A stretch of 64,000 nt of DNA, taken from NCBI GenBank assembly GCA_002007465.1, contig LNAC01001957.1, positions 1 to 64,000 of the forward strand, read 5' to 3'. Each line of letters opens with the position of its first letter. Positions within the stretch are counted from its first letter, which is position 1. This DNA is from Ailurus styani. Lineage: Eukaryota > Chordata > Mammalia > Carnivora > Ailuridae. Both the position numbers and the translations under genes were made by a program. Shown here piece after piece: positions 1 to 10,439 of the stretch. Below the pieces are notes generated by a model. The model saw only the letters and a program-made list of their open reading frames with translations, was not told the origin of the DNA and did not search any database.

Positions 1-432
1 GTAACCCCAAGCTGAGAGACACCTCAGCTCAGCTCCGTCTCTCCCGCTGGCTTCTGAGACCCGGGAGCTCGGTCGCGCTAGACACCCCTGGGCTTTTTGT
101 GTCCCCGCGGGTCCTGAGACCACACTGTCCCTGCAGGGGCTTCACCCCCCGCTTGGTCTCTGGGGCGACGTCNTGTGCTCCGCTGCTCGCTCCCTTGCCG
201 GCAGCCGGCCCCTCCCCCCGGGGTCTATCTTCCCGTCGCCGCAGATTCACTTCTCCGCACGTCCTACCTTCCAGAAAGTGGTCGATTTTCTGTTCCTAGA
301 CTTGCTGCTCTTCTTCTCTTCGATCTCCGGTAGAATTTGTAGGTGTTCAGAATGGTTTGATAGCTCTCTGGGTGAATTCCTGGGACCTGATGATAATCGG
401 TCTCCTACTCCTCCGCCATCTTGCCGCTCTCC
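1..432 (-). mobile_element. L1 5' UTR / promoter end, element continues left of window
   Basis: Read on the minus strand from about 432 downwards, this begins GAGCGGCAAGATGGCGGAGG and runs into a GC- and CpG-rich leader. This is the expected 5' end of a carnivore L1. The flush start at the family's 5' terminus means the copy is not 5'-truncated; ORF1, ORF2 and the 3' end would lie beyond base 1. It abuts an older inverted L1 ORF2 piece. The only ambiguous base of the window (173) lies inside it. Open frames in this stretch are leader sequence, not genes. Confidence 0.8.
410..432 (-). promoter_or_regulatory. YY1-like site at L1 5' end
   Basis: The minus strand carries AAGATGGCGG within the first bases of the L1. 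This matches the YY1 core (AAGATGGC) that in known L1s sets accurate transcription start. Activity here is inferred only. Confidence 0.5.
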
Positions 433-1194
433 AGTTTATAAATTTTGTTTAATTTTTAAAGAACCAACTCCTGGTTTTATTGATATTATATAGTTTTATC
501 AGTCTCTAATTTATTTCTGCTCTAATCTTTATTTTCCTCTTCCCCTTACCGGCTTTGGGTTTTGTTTGTTCTTTTTCTAGCTCCTTTAGGTGTAAGGTTA
601 GGTAGTCTGAGATTTTTCCTGCTTCTTGAGGTAGGCGTGAATTGCCATAATCTTCCCTCTTAGAACAACTTTTGCTGCATCCCAAAGATTTTGGACTATT
701 GTGTTTTCATTTTCATTTGTCTCCATGTAGTTTTTTATTTCCTCTTTGGTTTCTTGGTTGACCTATTCATTGTATTTAGACTCCTTTTATTTGTGTTGTT
801 TTCAGATTTTTTCTTGTGATTGATTTCTAGTTTTATACCATTGTGGTAGGAAAAGATGCATGATATGATTTTAGTCTTTTTTAATTTCTTGAGACTTGTT
901 TTGTGGCCTAAGATGTGATCTATTCTGGAGAATGTTCCATGTGGACTTGAAAAGAATGTGTATTCTTATGGTTTCAGATGGAGTGGTCTTAATATATCTG
1001 TTAGGTCCATCTGGTCCAATGTATTATTCAAAGCCATTGTTTCCTTGTTTATTTTCTGTTTGGATGATCTAGCCATTGATCTAAGTTAAAGTCCACTACT
1101 ATTAGTGTATTACTGTGAATTTTTTCCTTTTTGTCTGTTAATAGTTGCTTTATATATTTAGGTGCTCCCATGTTGAATGCATAAGTATTTACAA

Positions 1195-1208
1195 TTGTTG
1201 TATTTCTT
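1195..1208. repeat. Target-site duplication, left copy (pair 1402-1415)
   Basis: TTGTTGTATTTCTT is found exactly again at 1402-1415, bracketing the nested L1 tail. Confidence 0.85.
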
Positions 1209-1401
1209 TTTTTTTCAGGTAATTTATTTTATTTTATTTTTCCAGTGATCCAAGATTCATTGTTTATGCACCACACCCAGTGCTCCATGCAATATGTGCC
1301 CTCCTTAATACCCACCGCCAGGCTCACCCCTATCCCCTCCCCCCTCCCCTCCATAACCCTCAGTTTGTTTTTCAGAGTCCACAGTGTCTCATGGTTCGTC
1401 T
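1209..1401 (-). mobile_element. Short 5'-truncated L1 3' UTR nested in older L1
   Basis: A T-run (the poly-A tail on the minus strand) is followed by the reverse complement of the carnivore L1 3' UTR, including TCATTGTTTATGCACCACAC. Both sides carry the exact 14-bp direct repeat TTGTTGTATTTCTT (1195-1208 and 1402-1415). A short, flanked, tail-only copy is the usual product of abortive L1 retrotransposition. Confidence 0.85.
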
Positions 1402-1415
1402 TTGTTGTATTTCTT
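1402..1415. repeat. Target-site duplication, right copy (pair 1195-1208)
   Basis: Exact 14-bp match to 1195-1208. Confidence 0.85.
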
Positions 1416-1755
1416 ATTGAATTGTTCCCTTTATCATTATGTAGTGTCCTCCTTTGTCTCTTGTTACAATCTTTGTTTCAAAGTATATTTTGTTTAATAC
1501 AAGTATTGCTACCCCATCTTTCCTTCACTTCCATTTACATTCTATTCCTTCACTTTCAGTCTGCATGTCTTTAGGTCTAAAGTGAGCTCTTGGAGGCAGC
1601 ATATAGATGGATCTTTTTTTGTTTTGTTTTGTTTCATTTTGGTTTTTTATCCATTCCGTCACCTGTGTCTTTTGATTGGAACATTTAGCCCATGCACATT
1701 CAAAGTAGTTATTGATAGGTACATATTTATTACCTTTTTTTTTAACTTGTTTTAC

Positions 1756-1870
1756 AGGGGTGCCTGACTGGCTCAGGTAGAAGAGTATGGGGCTCTTGCT
1801 TTTGAGGTCATGAGTTCAAGCGCCATGTTGGATGTAGAGATAACTAAAAATAAACAAACTTAAAAAAAAT
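1756..1870 (+). mobile_element. Carnivore tRNA-derived SINE, short older type
   Basis: It starts GGGGTGCCTGACTGGCTCAG, has the internal GAGTTCAAGC box-B-like stretch and ends with an A-rich tail. It lacks the CT-rich tail of the younger copies. It is diverged and lies at the right edge of the L1 ORF2 fragment. Confidence 0.75.
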
Positions 1871-2883
1871 CATTCTCTACAGGTCAGGCCCCTGGTTACC
1901 ATTCTTACATTGCTGCTCCTTACAGTAATCACATCCATTTGTCTTCCATCTGAATGGACTGCCATCTGGCTTCCATTGTTTTGAGGTCCCGTCATATCCA
2001 TTGTTCTCAGTGAGCCTAGTTCTGTAATGACTATACCTACAAACAGCTCTGCTCTATAGACAAGAAGAGCACCACTGAATATTTTAGTGGTGATGATGCC
2101 CTCTCACAAAGTCATTGCTTATGGCCTTGGCACCTGGTGTGTCTCCTGTCTTTCTAGTGCAACATTAACATATGCTGGATTTTCTGGCCTTATATAGTAT
2201 ATCCACTCCAGCATGCCTACTTCTTTAATCCTTTTATTTTCTTCTTTGAACCACTGCCACAAGAATTCTGACATTTGAACCTTACTCATTGTGGGTTATC
2301 ACTTTTTTCAGGTTACTAGGAGTCATCCTTGCAGCAAGTTCACATCACCTCCTGGGGTCTTTGCTAGGGTGTTAAATCCTATTTCTCAGGAGATTGCTCC
2401 CACAATGTTAAATTTTCCCTCATCTAATTTGATGTTCTTGCCTTCTTGATCAAACACCATAACAAGCGCCATACCTTTTGGCCCCTGCCATACCTAGCTT
2501 TCACAGCTTCTTTGGGGGTATAGATAGTCCCTTTCATCCCTTATCAAGCCCAGAATGTCCCAGCTAGGTTTTGCTGTGACTTAAGTTGAGTCCAGAAGAG
2601 GGGGTAGAGGCAGAACCTGGGGAGGGGGGCATGCCATCTTGCAATAGAGAGGGCTCTTCATGGTCTTCAAGCCAGGAGGTAGTATTATCTATAAGTAGTA
2701 GTGAGTGTTAGGCCACTAGTCAGAGTTCAGAGCATTCAGAGAAACCTAAGGAGTCAACGATTTTCTGGGATGCCAACCCAGATGTTTCCATCCTAAATGT
2801 CAGGGTCCCAGATTTTCACAGGACCCTGCTCTCAAAATGGCAGGCCTGCCTTTTCTCAGAATTTAATCTTCTTTGGAAGTTGG
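1871..2883. other. Unassigned, possibly ancient ERV internal sequence
   Basis: About 1 kb with no usable open frame. It lies directly upstream of an MLT1/MaLR-like LTR in the plus orientation, so it could be the decayed internal part of that element. I do not recognise its sequence with confidence, and no purine-rich primer tract is obvious before the LTR. Confidence 0.25.
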
Positions 2884-3233
2884 TGGTATAGATTGATTTT
2901 TCTGTCCTCTCACAATTCATATATTGAAACCGAATCCCCAGTGTGATTGTATTTGGAGGTGGAGCCTTTGGGAGGTGATGAAGCCTTCAGAAGTGTGATG
3001 AGTGCCCTTGTAAGAGAGGCCCCAGAGAGCTCCCTTACCTCCTTTGGCCATGTGAGGTCACAGGAAAAAGGGGGCTCCCTGTGAATCAGGAAGTGGAGCT
3101 CAGGAGACACGAAATCTACCTGTGACTTGACCTTGGAGTTTCCAGCCTCCAGGATGTGAGAAATAAATGCTTGTTGTTTATACGCCACACAGTCTATTTT
3201 ATTTTTGTTAAAGCAGCCTAGATAACTGAGACA
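2884..3233 (+). mobile_element. MLT1/MaLR-like LTR
   Basis: The order matches an ancient MaLR-type LTR: ATTCATATATTGAAACCGAA, then GTATTTGGAGGTGGAGCCTT, GCCATGTGAGGTCACAGGA, CCAGCCTCCAGGATGTGAGA with AATAAA near 3165, and an end of CTGAGACA. It is in plus orientation. The apparent 92-codon minus-strand open frame across it is chance. Confidence 0.75.
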
Positions 3234-3499
3234 TTTGGCTACTCTTATGATGAAGTTTGGATCCTGGACCTAAGCTTTCTCTGCACATCCATGCAGGAGA
3301 TAATGGATAGGAAAAGGCTTTGTCAACTACAAACTACTTTACAAATGCTTTTTAAGTGTTATCATTACAAACTTTCAAGATTGTGCAACATAAAAAATAT
3401 TTGGTAAAAACAAACAGAAGCATGGTCTCTGTTTCTCCATTAATCTTCTATTAAAACTGCCTAATTTCTTTAGTTTATAGTTAATATGTTTTGTTGTTT
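3234..3499. other. Unique sequence, nothing recognised
   Basis: AT-rich with no open frame, repeat signature or structured motif seen. Confidence 0.4.
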
Positions 3500-3680
3500 G
3501 ATTTTTATTAGAGAGAGCGACTGCAGGGGTATGGGGACAGGGGCAGAGGGAGAAAGAATCTCAAGTAAACTCCTTGTTGAGTGTGGAGCCTGACTCGGGG
3601 CTCAGTCTCACAACCCTGAGATCATGACCTGAGCCAAAACCAAGAGTTGGGCTCTCCACTGACTCAGCCACCCTGGCAAA
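3500..3680 (-). mobile_element. Carnivore SINE, inverted, degraded
   Basis: The plus strand shows a degraded A-rich/GA-rich tail, then GAGATCATGACCTGAGCCAA and the inverted head GACTCAGCCACCCTGG. It is more diverged than the young copies. Confidence 0.8.
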
Positions 3681-5180
3681 CCTGATAGTTGTCTCTAACC
3701 CTTATGGATTCTGTTACTCCTAATCATGTTGATCAAAGTTACCATATTTTTAAAAAGCCATTTTGAGTATAAGAAAACCATCTTTGTACTTGATCTTGGA
3801 CACCAAGCACTCAGTAACTGACAGTTTGTGATGATGACAGTGGGGCACACGTGGGGTGAAAGAAGGGACTGCTATTTATGGAATATTTCTATTCGCCAAA
3901 TACCATGAGAGGTCCTTCCCATGTTGTCTTTTCCACATCAGCCTCATGAAGTTTGCAAGTGGGGTCTCCTAAAGTCTCAAACAGCAGGCTCTTTATTTTC
4001 ACTCTTGGACACTGCTGCCTCCTTCAAGAGAGAAGAAGACCCACAAATCCTGTCATGCCATTCCTGATGTCCAGATTTTGAAGTCAGTGCTCGCTTCATT
4101 TCTTGGAAAAATGTAGTTACGTCTGCAGAGCATAAATCTGTAAAAACACAAAATTAATACATCATATCCATCTTCAAAGTATCCACTTTTGGGAATTGGG
4201 AAACTACAGCAAGTATTTTTCCTGCAACAAATCAGAGACTGAGCCAGACACTGAAGCCCCAGAATGCACCTGTGTTCGGCAGCTCTATCTGGGGAGTCAC
4301 CCGGCATGATCTACTGCACTGGCTCTTTCAAAGAGAAGCCTCAGAAGGGAGGAGAAGAATGTCTGAGGGTTTGTCTGGGGAAAAATAAAAGAAATAATTG
4401 TTCTAAAAAAAGGAGAAATTGGTATTTCACTGGCAGCCCAAGTTGCTCGGGAGCACTTTAAACTTCTGTGGCTGGTATCCTTCATCTGAAAATCACCAGC
4501 TTGTTTAAAAAGCCCTCATCTGGGGATTCAGCTGCCTGCAGTCACACAACCTGAAACTGGAGTGTGTCTAGGTCCCCATATGGCCTCAGCGGGAGGCCCT
4601 GGGGTCCTTGGGTGCGCTCTGTCCTGAATTCCTCCTGCTGACATCGGTACAGGAAGCCGCCGATCAAGAAACCCATTTTCAACACAAGTTATCATCAGCA
4701 TTCGAGGAAAAGGATTCCTGTGGAAGTGAGGTTGTGGCATTGTGATTTCATTGAGCCCCAGGGTGTACGGTAATGGGGGGGGTCCCCCCAGACAAAGCAC
4801 CGTGCCATACTCTACATTGTCCCTGATTCTTGCTCCCTTAACACAGAGGTAAGATGACCCTGTCTGAAAACCACACAAGTGACATAGTGCACAGAGCTTG
4901 GGGGGGGTGTGTGTGTGTCTGTGGCTAATGTATCTAAAGCCTTCCTTCCAAATTCAGTTTGGTTTAATGTCTTTGTGTCTGCACCTACAGTATTTAATTT
5001 CTCTCTCCTCTTATTTGGGAAATTGTACTCTTCTCTGGTAAAGCACTTTGGCATAGTTGCAAGGATGAGTGGCATTGTGGAAAATAAAGCTGAGTTATCT
5101 GTGGTAATAATAATAAAGCAGCTCAGAGAGAGGCTTAGCAGCACCTGGCATGGTTGGGGGGGTGTGGCACGACTCACAGG
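3681..5180. other. Unique sequence without recognised gene
   Basis: Open frames here (84 to 146 codons on both strands) overlap one another, have no recognisable domains and end in simple or low-complexity sequence. A G8/C6 palindrome lies at 4774-4790 and a short GT run near 4905-4920. Near 5075-5120 there is AATAAAGC-type text, but no processed-transcript signature accompanies it. Confidence 0.35.
4774..4790. repeat. G-run/C-run palindrome
   Basis: TGGGGGGGGTCCCCCCA reads as a perfect or near-perfect self-complement with almost no loop. It may be slippage-prone. Confidence 0.8.
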
Positions 5181-5184
5181 CAAC

Positions 5185-5345
5185 ATGGACTGGAAGTCAG
5201 GGACCTGAGGACTCCCCATCCTACCACCGTATCCCTGTGTGTCTTTAGCCAAGTCATTTGTCCCCCTCGAGTCCCTATTTCTTCATTGGCAGGATAAACG
5301 GATTGCAGGTGGTCTGTGAGATCGCTTTCCGCCTCAGCAAATTCT
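5185..5345 (+). repeat. MIR-like SINE fragment
   Basis: The order matches MIR: GACTGGAAGTCAGGGACCTG, a TGTGTGTCTTTAGCCAAGTCA stretch standing for the tRNA-related core, then TTTCTTCATTGGCAGGATAA. Divergence is heavy, as expected for a family older than the placental radiation. Confidence 0.55.
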
Positions 5346-5637
5346 GATCGGCAACACTTTGCAGAAGTCTTTGATCCCCCTGCAAACGTTTGCCTAAATA
5401 ATAATGATTCTGGATTTCTAGCCTGGTGACCAGGTGAAGGGTAGGAATACTTCCAGCTGTGTGTCACAGAAACCAGCAGTGATTTAAGGCATGATGAGAT
5501 TTATTGTGATGGAACATGGAGCGGGTGGTTTGGGAAGGTAAGGTTTGCTTTTTGGAACTGTGTTACTTATCCAAAGCACTTTCTTCATGTTTGAAGCTAC
5601 ACGTTGGGTGGTATCTGAATCGTGGATTGACTCCTAT
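5346..5637. other. Unique sequence, nothing recognised
   Basis: No convincing coding, repeat or RNA signature. Confidence 0.35.
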
Positions 5638-5690
5638 GTTGTTGTTGTTATTATTATTATTATTATTATTATCATCATTATTATTATTTT
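5638..5690 (+). repeat. GTT/ATT microsatellite
   Basis: A run of GTT units passes into ATT units with two ATC variants, about 50 bp long. It translates as a poly-Ile/Val run, which is not a real protein. Confidence 0.95.
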
Positions 5691-5769
5691 AACTTGGGTT
5701 TGTCTCTTATCTGTACCTAGCCCTCTGCCTACTCTTACCATAGAAAATAATTGCTTTAACATTAGTTGA

Positions 5770-6950
5770 GTTACATCAGCTTTGTTTCCCCTTTTGCTAG
5801 AGTTTGCATGGTAAATCTTATTATGAATCTTTCTGTATATTTATATTTAAGGCATATAGCTGGGTTTTACAGCACATGGCTGGAAGTGCTATTTTTTTCA
5901 CCTGGCAGTATTAATCTTTTACATGTAGTATTTAGCTAATTGAAAGGTATTGTAACTACTGATAGATTTAAATTTTAGCTACCATCTTACTATTATTTTT
6001 TCTTTCTGAACCGCATGTTTTATGGTCCTCTCTTTTCTTGGTTTCTTTAAGAATAATCAAGTATGTTTAATATTGAAGTTTCCCTCTTCTAGCTGGTTAG
6101 TTTTATGGTGTTTTATAGATTACAACATTTGTCATTGACCAGTTATCACCTAAAACAAGTTATTACCTCTTCTGGCTATGATGTCGAACACTACGATTCA
6201 CCCCTCTGCCTTTTGTGTAATTGCCGTGCGTTTGAATTCATCCTAACCGCCAGGAGATATTACTCCCTTGTCCTGCAGAGTCAGTATTTGTTGATATTCA
6301 CCCACATACTGACGTTCCTGTTGCTCTTCCTTCCCACATCCCTGTTTCCTTCTGGCTTCATTTTCCTTCTCCCTGCTCAACTCGCTTCACTGTCTCTTTT
6401 TAGAGCTGATTTACTGGTGGCGAATTATCTTAGTTTATGTTTGTCTTAAAGTGTCCTTGTTTCACTTTTAGTTTTGAAGGAGAGAATTCTGGACTGTCAG
6501 TTCTTTGAGCATTTTAAAGATGTCATTCTGTTGCTTCCTGGATTTCATTGTTTCAGGCGAGATGTGATCTTTAAGTTTTACTGTTGCTTTATTGAAGGTG
6601 ATGTATCTTGTTTCCTGTTTTTATGACCTTTCTCTTTATTTTATCTTTTTCTTTCTATCCTGTACTTGGGCCCGGTTTAGGTTTATGTTTGTGCCCACCT
6701 GTCATTCAGGTCGCTGCTCCTGTCTTCTGCCTTGCCTCATCTGGTATTTAACCCCTATGATGAGTTTTAACTTCAGATTTTGTATATTTGAGTTTTATAA
6801 TTTCCATTTGTTTCTTTGTTTAATAGACTCTATTCTTTGGTGAAATTGCAAGTCTTTTATCTATCTTCCTCATCTTTTCACCTTTTATGTTGACTAAATT
6901 AACTATAATTCTATTGAAGTTCTTTTCAGCGAAGTACAGTGTCTAAAATG
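5770..6950 (-). mobile_element. Ancient L1 3' region, inverted (L1M-like)
   Basis: The T-rich text with GAGAATTCTGGACTGTCAGT, ATGTCATTCTGTTGCTTCCT and GGATTTCATTGTTTCAGGCG (6480-6560) follows the order of old mammalian L1 3' UTRs read backwards. The edges are indistinct. The 114- and 83-codon open frames here come from the T-rich composition. Confidence 0.5.
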
Positions 6951-8513
6951 CATGGCTCCGTTTTTAGTGGGTATGCATGCACACTTCTTGGTTTTCAGTC
7001 ATGTGGTTCGATCTTGCCTCAGGCCAAGTAGTCTCGGATTGAATATCAAGCACTCTGTATTAAAATGTATGTAAGTCCCAGATTATTTCATCTTCCTCTG
7101 GTAGAGATAGACTCTTCCCACTGCCAGGCAGAGAGAGTGGAAACTGATGTCCTTCCTTCATCCATTTAGGACCGAATCAAGGCTGCTATCCCTAGTGAGA
7201 CCCAGTCTCTTCCTAGCTCCCCCTAGCCAGCCAAGGTTTGACAGCAAGGGCCTGGAGTAGAATTCAGGATCCTTCCTTTTGATGGGCACTGAATTCTAGT
7301 ATTTATCTCATGAAATGTTTGACTCCTTTACTCTGTTTAGCTTTCTCACCCTCTCTCCATCAGCTCTAGAATTCACCCAATGTCCCTAAGGGAAAACTAG
7401 CTGCCTGCTTAAATTCTTCCTCCCCAGTCTCAGCCCAGACCTCTGCCAGTTCCTCTGTTGACTAGCAGCGGTTGGTAGAAATCCCAGAATCTAAACCTCT
7501 TGGCCAAGCTCAGAATCGCTAAATGCCCTCGGAGAACCAGTGGCAGTAGAATTCAGCTTACCTCTCTGAGGTCTTCCCCTTCACAGATGTTCAGCCCCTA
7601 CACTCCTCATAAGGCTCTCCAGGCATCCAATGCTTTTAGCCAGATGATTGTTGTATTTTCTCTGCAATTTTTAGCTGTCACCAGTAGGCTCATGATCTGA
7701 CACAAGCTATTCCAACCATTCAACAGAGGAAGTCCTTCCAGGCCCTTTACCTCCTTCTGTCAGGCTGACACTGAGGACTTCCTACCCTTGTGCTTTTTGT
7801 CTCCCGGTTGCAGCTGACATACTACTTACTCTGGTCTCCTAGCACTCGAGGGTGAGATGGCTAAAAAAGAATCCTCCCTTTGTATTTAGAAAAACCACAC
7901 TCAGAAGCCTTTGAGCATGCTTTTCTGAGCACCTCAAATACAATAATAGGTCACATGTTCACTTCTGGTTTTTGAGGGCATCTAGAAAAGTGAGTATTCT
8001 GCAAAGGGAAAAGAAATTGCCGTTATTGGTTTATACCAATTCTGGTTTATTTTCTGGGACCGGGCACTTGCCCATCCTGTTGCAAATCAGCTTTCTATTA
8101 TGAAGGAAGAAGGGTGGTACTGAATGGCCTTTGGGTAAAAAATCACATCTGATTTCACTGTGGTCAAGAGAGATGGGAATACAGACAAATGAACATAGTG
8201 CGTAGTCAGAGTCCTGCTCCTTGAAGTAAAGATACTCATTTTGGATTGGGAGAGTGGAGAGTGGAGAGCTAAAGATAAGTGTGCGAAGCTAGTTCTTCTC
8301 CTTCCCTTGTTGAGTAACATGTCTGCTTGCGTGCGCTGCATGACACAGTAAGGGTCATTGTGTCCCATCATCTTCGTGGTTAACATGTCCTCATACAGAA
8401 TGGATTCGGCTGCTCTTTGTTGATTCGAAAACAAAACAAAACAAAACAAAAGATTGGAAAGAATTTGGGCTTTTCTGGAGGCGAGTGCAACAGTCAAAGT
8501 AATAGCATGAACA
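6951..8513. other. Unique sequence, no gene recognised
   Basis: Mixed composition. An AAAAC-type pentamer run lies at about 8430-8450. The 154-codon minus-strand open frame (8087-8551) begins inside the GT/CG repeat, which makes it a poor gene candidate. Confidence 0.35.
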
Positions 8514-8550
8514 GTGTGTGTGTGTGTGTGTGCGCGCGTGCACGCGTGCA
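8514..8550 (+). repeat. TG dinucleotide run grading into CG/TGCA alternation
   Basis: (TG)n at 8514-8532 is followed by alternating purine-pyrimidine CGCGCGTGCACGCGTGCA. All of it is Z-DNA-prone in principle. Confidence 0.9.
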
Positions 8551-8702
8551 TTAGGAGTGAGAAGTTGTGAGTGTAGAGTCTGTGGTTGCTGGACAGTGTG
8601 CGACAACCTAGCTCGGATAGAAAGTCTTTGTTACCGATAAATGAGGAACTACCTGCCAGGGCTGAGCTTTTAAGAGCTTTTATACAAATAGGGTATGGAA
8701 TG

Positions 8703-8825
8703 ATAGGTATTTATTTCACTGGACAGAAAAGGAAACCAAAGGAATAAGAAAGGAGCCAGCCCAAGGTCACAGTATCTAAAGATAGAATCTGTTACATAGT
8801 CCAGACAGCAACGCCGTCCCTCCAA
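8703..8825 (-). repeat. MIR-like fragment, inverted
   Basis: ACAGAAAAGGAAACCAAAGG followed by AGCCCAAGGTCACAGTATCT matches the inverted MIR order (the 'gaggaaactgag... caaggtcacacagc' stretch). Confidence 0.55.
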
Positions 8826-8859
8826 CCCACCATTAAAATAAAATTCTTCCCAGTGAATT

Positions 8860-9420
8860 TTCCAGAGTTTTGAAAGACATTCTTTGACCTAGACACCAGA
8901 TAAGTTATACACAGCTGAGCTCCACTTAATTGCGTAATGAATGAATCAACTACTTTAAATCACTTTGCAAAGTCTCATCCACTATCACATTTCCTTCCTT
9001 GTTACCAATACCTGTTAAATGCAATCCTCATAGAGAAATAATTCACTTCGTTGTATTAAAAAATGCCCAATTGGAGTCCTTTAAGTGTTGCAGTTCTCAA
9101 TTATCTCAACCCAAATCCACTGTGAAGTGATAATTAGGGGCTAAAAGCTAAACCGATTACTGCAAAATTTTCTCCTGACAGCCATTTAATAGCTAATCAG
9201 GTGTTAAATCCCCAAATTATGCATTTCTCAGCAGCACACAGATCACAATAAATTTTAAAAGTTTGAAGTTATCAACTTGTCTTTCACAACTTTGCCCCAA
9301 CACACCACAAGGAAAGAAATTACTAATTTAGAGAATTAGAAATCCTTGACAATGTATTCTGTTTCTCTATGTAGAATGTTTGTTTTGATTAATGGTGACT
9401 CTTAAATCCAAATTCTGGCC
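8860..9420. promoter_or_regulatory. Possible conserved non-coding element
   Basis: AT-rich, non-repetitive sequence with many homeodomain-type words (TAATTAGG, TTTAATAGCTAATCAGG, TTACTAATTTAGAG) and no transposon signature. This composition is typical of deeply conserved developmental enhancers, but conservation cannot be seen from one genome. Confidence 0.25.
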
Positions 9421-10084
9421 ATAGACCATGTTGTAAGACCTGTTTTTTGCCCAATGAAAGATACCATATATTATTAGTATCAACATATTAGAGTTGTCTG
9501 ATTTGCATATAGATGAAACCTACAACCAGATGGGTGGAAGGCATGGACCTAGTCCGTGCTCTAATGATCTATCGGACCAACATATGTGACTTTACTAACT
9601 TTAAACACCCTGAGTTCTGACATCTGTAAGACACGTCCTCTTGCTACGGGGGTACAAGCTGCCCTCCTGCTCTGCTAACATTGCCGTGGTGAGTCTCTGG
9701 CCGGAGACTCTGGATTTCACTCTGACAAGCCCACTTATACCATATCCAATCCACAGTGACCACTGAGGCAACTACCAGAGAAAGAGAACATATGGTGATT
9801 AGTATACCATCACAGACACTCTGGAAGATACTAAGGTACTGTGGCCTTATATCCCTACCCTAAATAAAATGGGGGCAGTGTGAATTAATAGAAGGGTATT
9901 TTTATTTAGATCCATGAGATCGTTTATCTTTAAAATAGTTTTTCGTCATGTTAACCAATTCTAAAAGATTATTAGTAATATACATAGTCTACCTGTGATC
10001 ATTTTCCACATCGTACATTAGAGCCAGCAGAGTGAAAACAATGCACCTCACTCTATGCCTCTGGCTTTCAACCCAGCGAGATCT
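9421..10084. other. Unique sequence, nothing recognised
   Basis: No open frame of note, no repeat recognised. Confidence 0.35.
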
Positions 10085-10290
10085 TGCTCCCCAGAGGACA
10101 TGGGCAATATCTGAACACAGCTGTGTCACTCAAACTGGAGGGAGGATGCTCCTGGCATCCGGCCAGTAGAGGCCAGGGATCGTGCTCAACATCGTGCTGT
10201 GCACAGGACAGCCCCCACCAACAAAGAAAGAGTGGGCTGATCGTGCCAGTGGTGCCAAGGTGAGAAATTCTGTTCTCAGCCTACGAGCCC
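10085..10290. repeat. Ancient hAT-type (MER) DNA transposon remnant
   Basis: GGAGGATGCTCCTGGCATCC, AGTAGAGGCCAGGGATCGTG, GCACAGGACAGCCCCCACCA and GTGCCAAGGTGAGAAATTCT follow the order of a common short non-autonomous hAT element. The exact family name is uncertain. Confidence 0.6.
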
Positions 10291-10439
10291 TGTAACTCTG
10301 ACAGTCTATCCTATGTGTTTTCTCCAAGGCTGTTTGGACAGGTGTGGGGAGTAGGAGGGCATGGGAACGATGTGCTGTAGAAGTTCTTTTGAATCTTCAT
10401 TCTGTCCCCTATCTTTTAAAATAATACACGACGCTGTCC

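Larger units (their letters stand above)
433..1756 (-). mobile_element. Old L1 ORF2 fragment, inverted, interrupted at 1209-1401
   Basis: The plus strand is the reverse complement of L1 ORF2 around and upstream of the reverse-transcriptase region, for example the stretch on cone-like phrases TTTATCATTATGTAGTGTCC and the LINE-typical text near 1590-1730. It is full of stops and indels. Continuity of ORF2 order across 1194 and 1416 shows that the intervening L1 tail inserted later. Confidence 0.75.

Noticed and set aside
29..250. Arg/Gly-rich frame in the L1 5' leader as a gene
   Set aside because: It is the CpG-rich L1 leader and contains the ambiguous base.
1871..2883. Coding retroviral internal region
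   Set aside because: No frame or recognisable gag/pol/env order; at most a decayed internal fragment.
4812..5252. 146-codon minus-strand frame
   Set aside because: It overlaps other frames on both strands, partly lies in a MIR fragment and lacks any recognised motif.
5545..5769. Ile-rich frame
   Set aside because: It is a translation of the ATT microsatellite.
8087..8551. 154-codon minus-strand frame
   Set aside because: It starts inside the GT/CG dinucleotide run (His/Thr repeats) and has no family.
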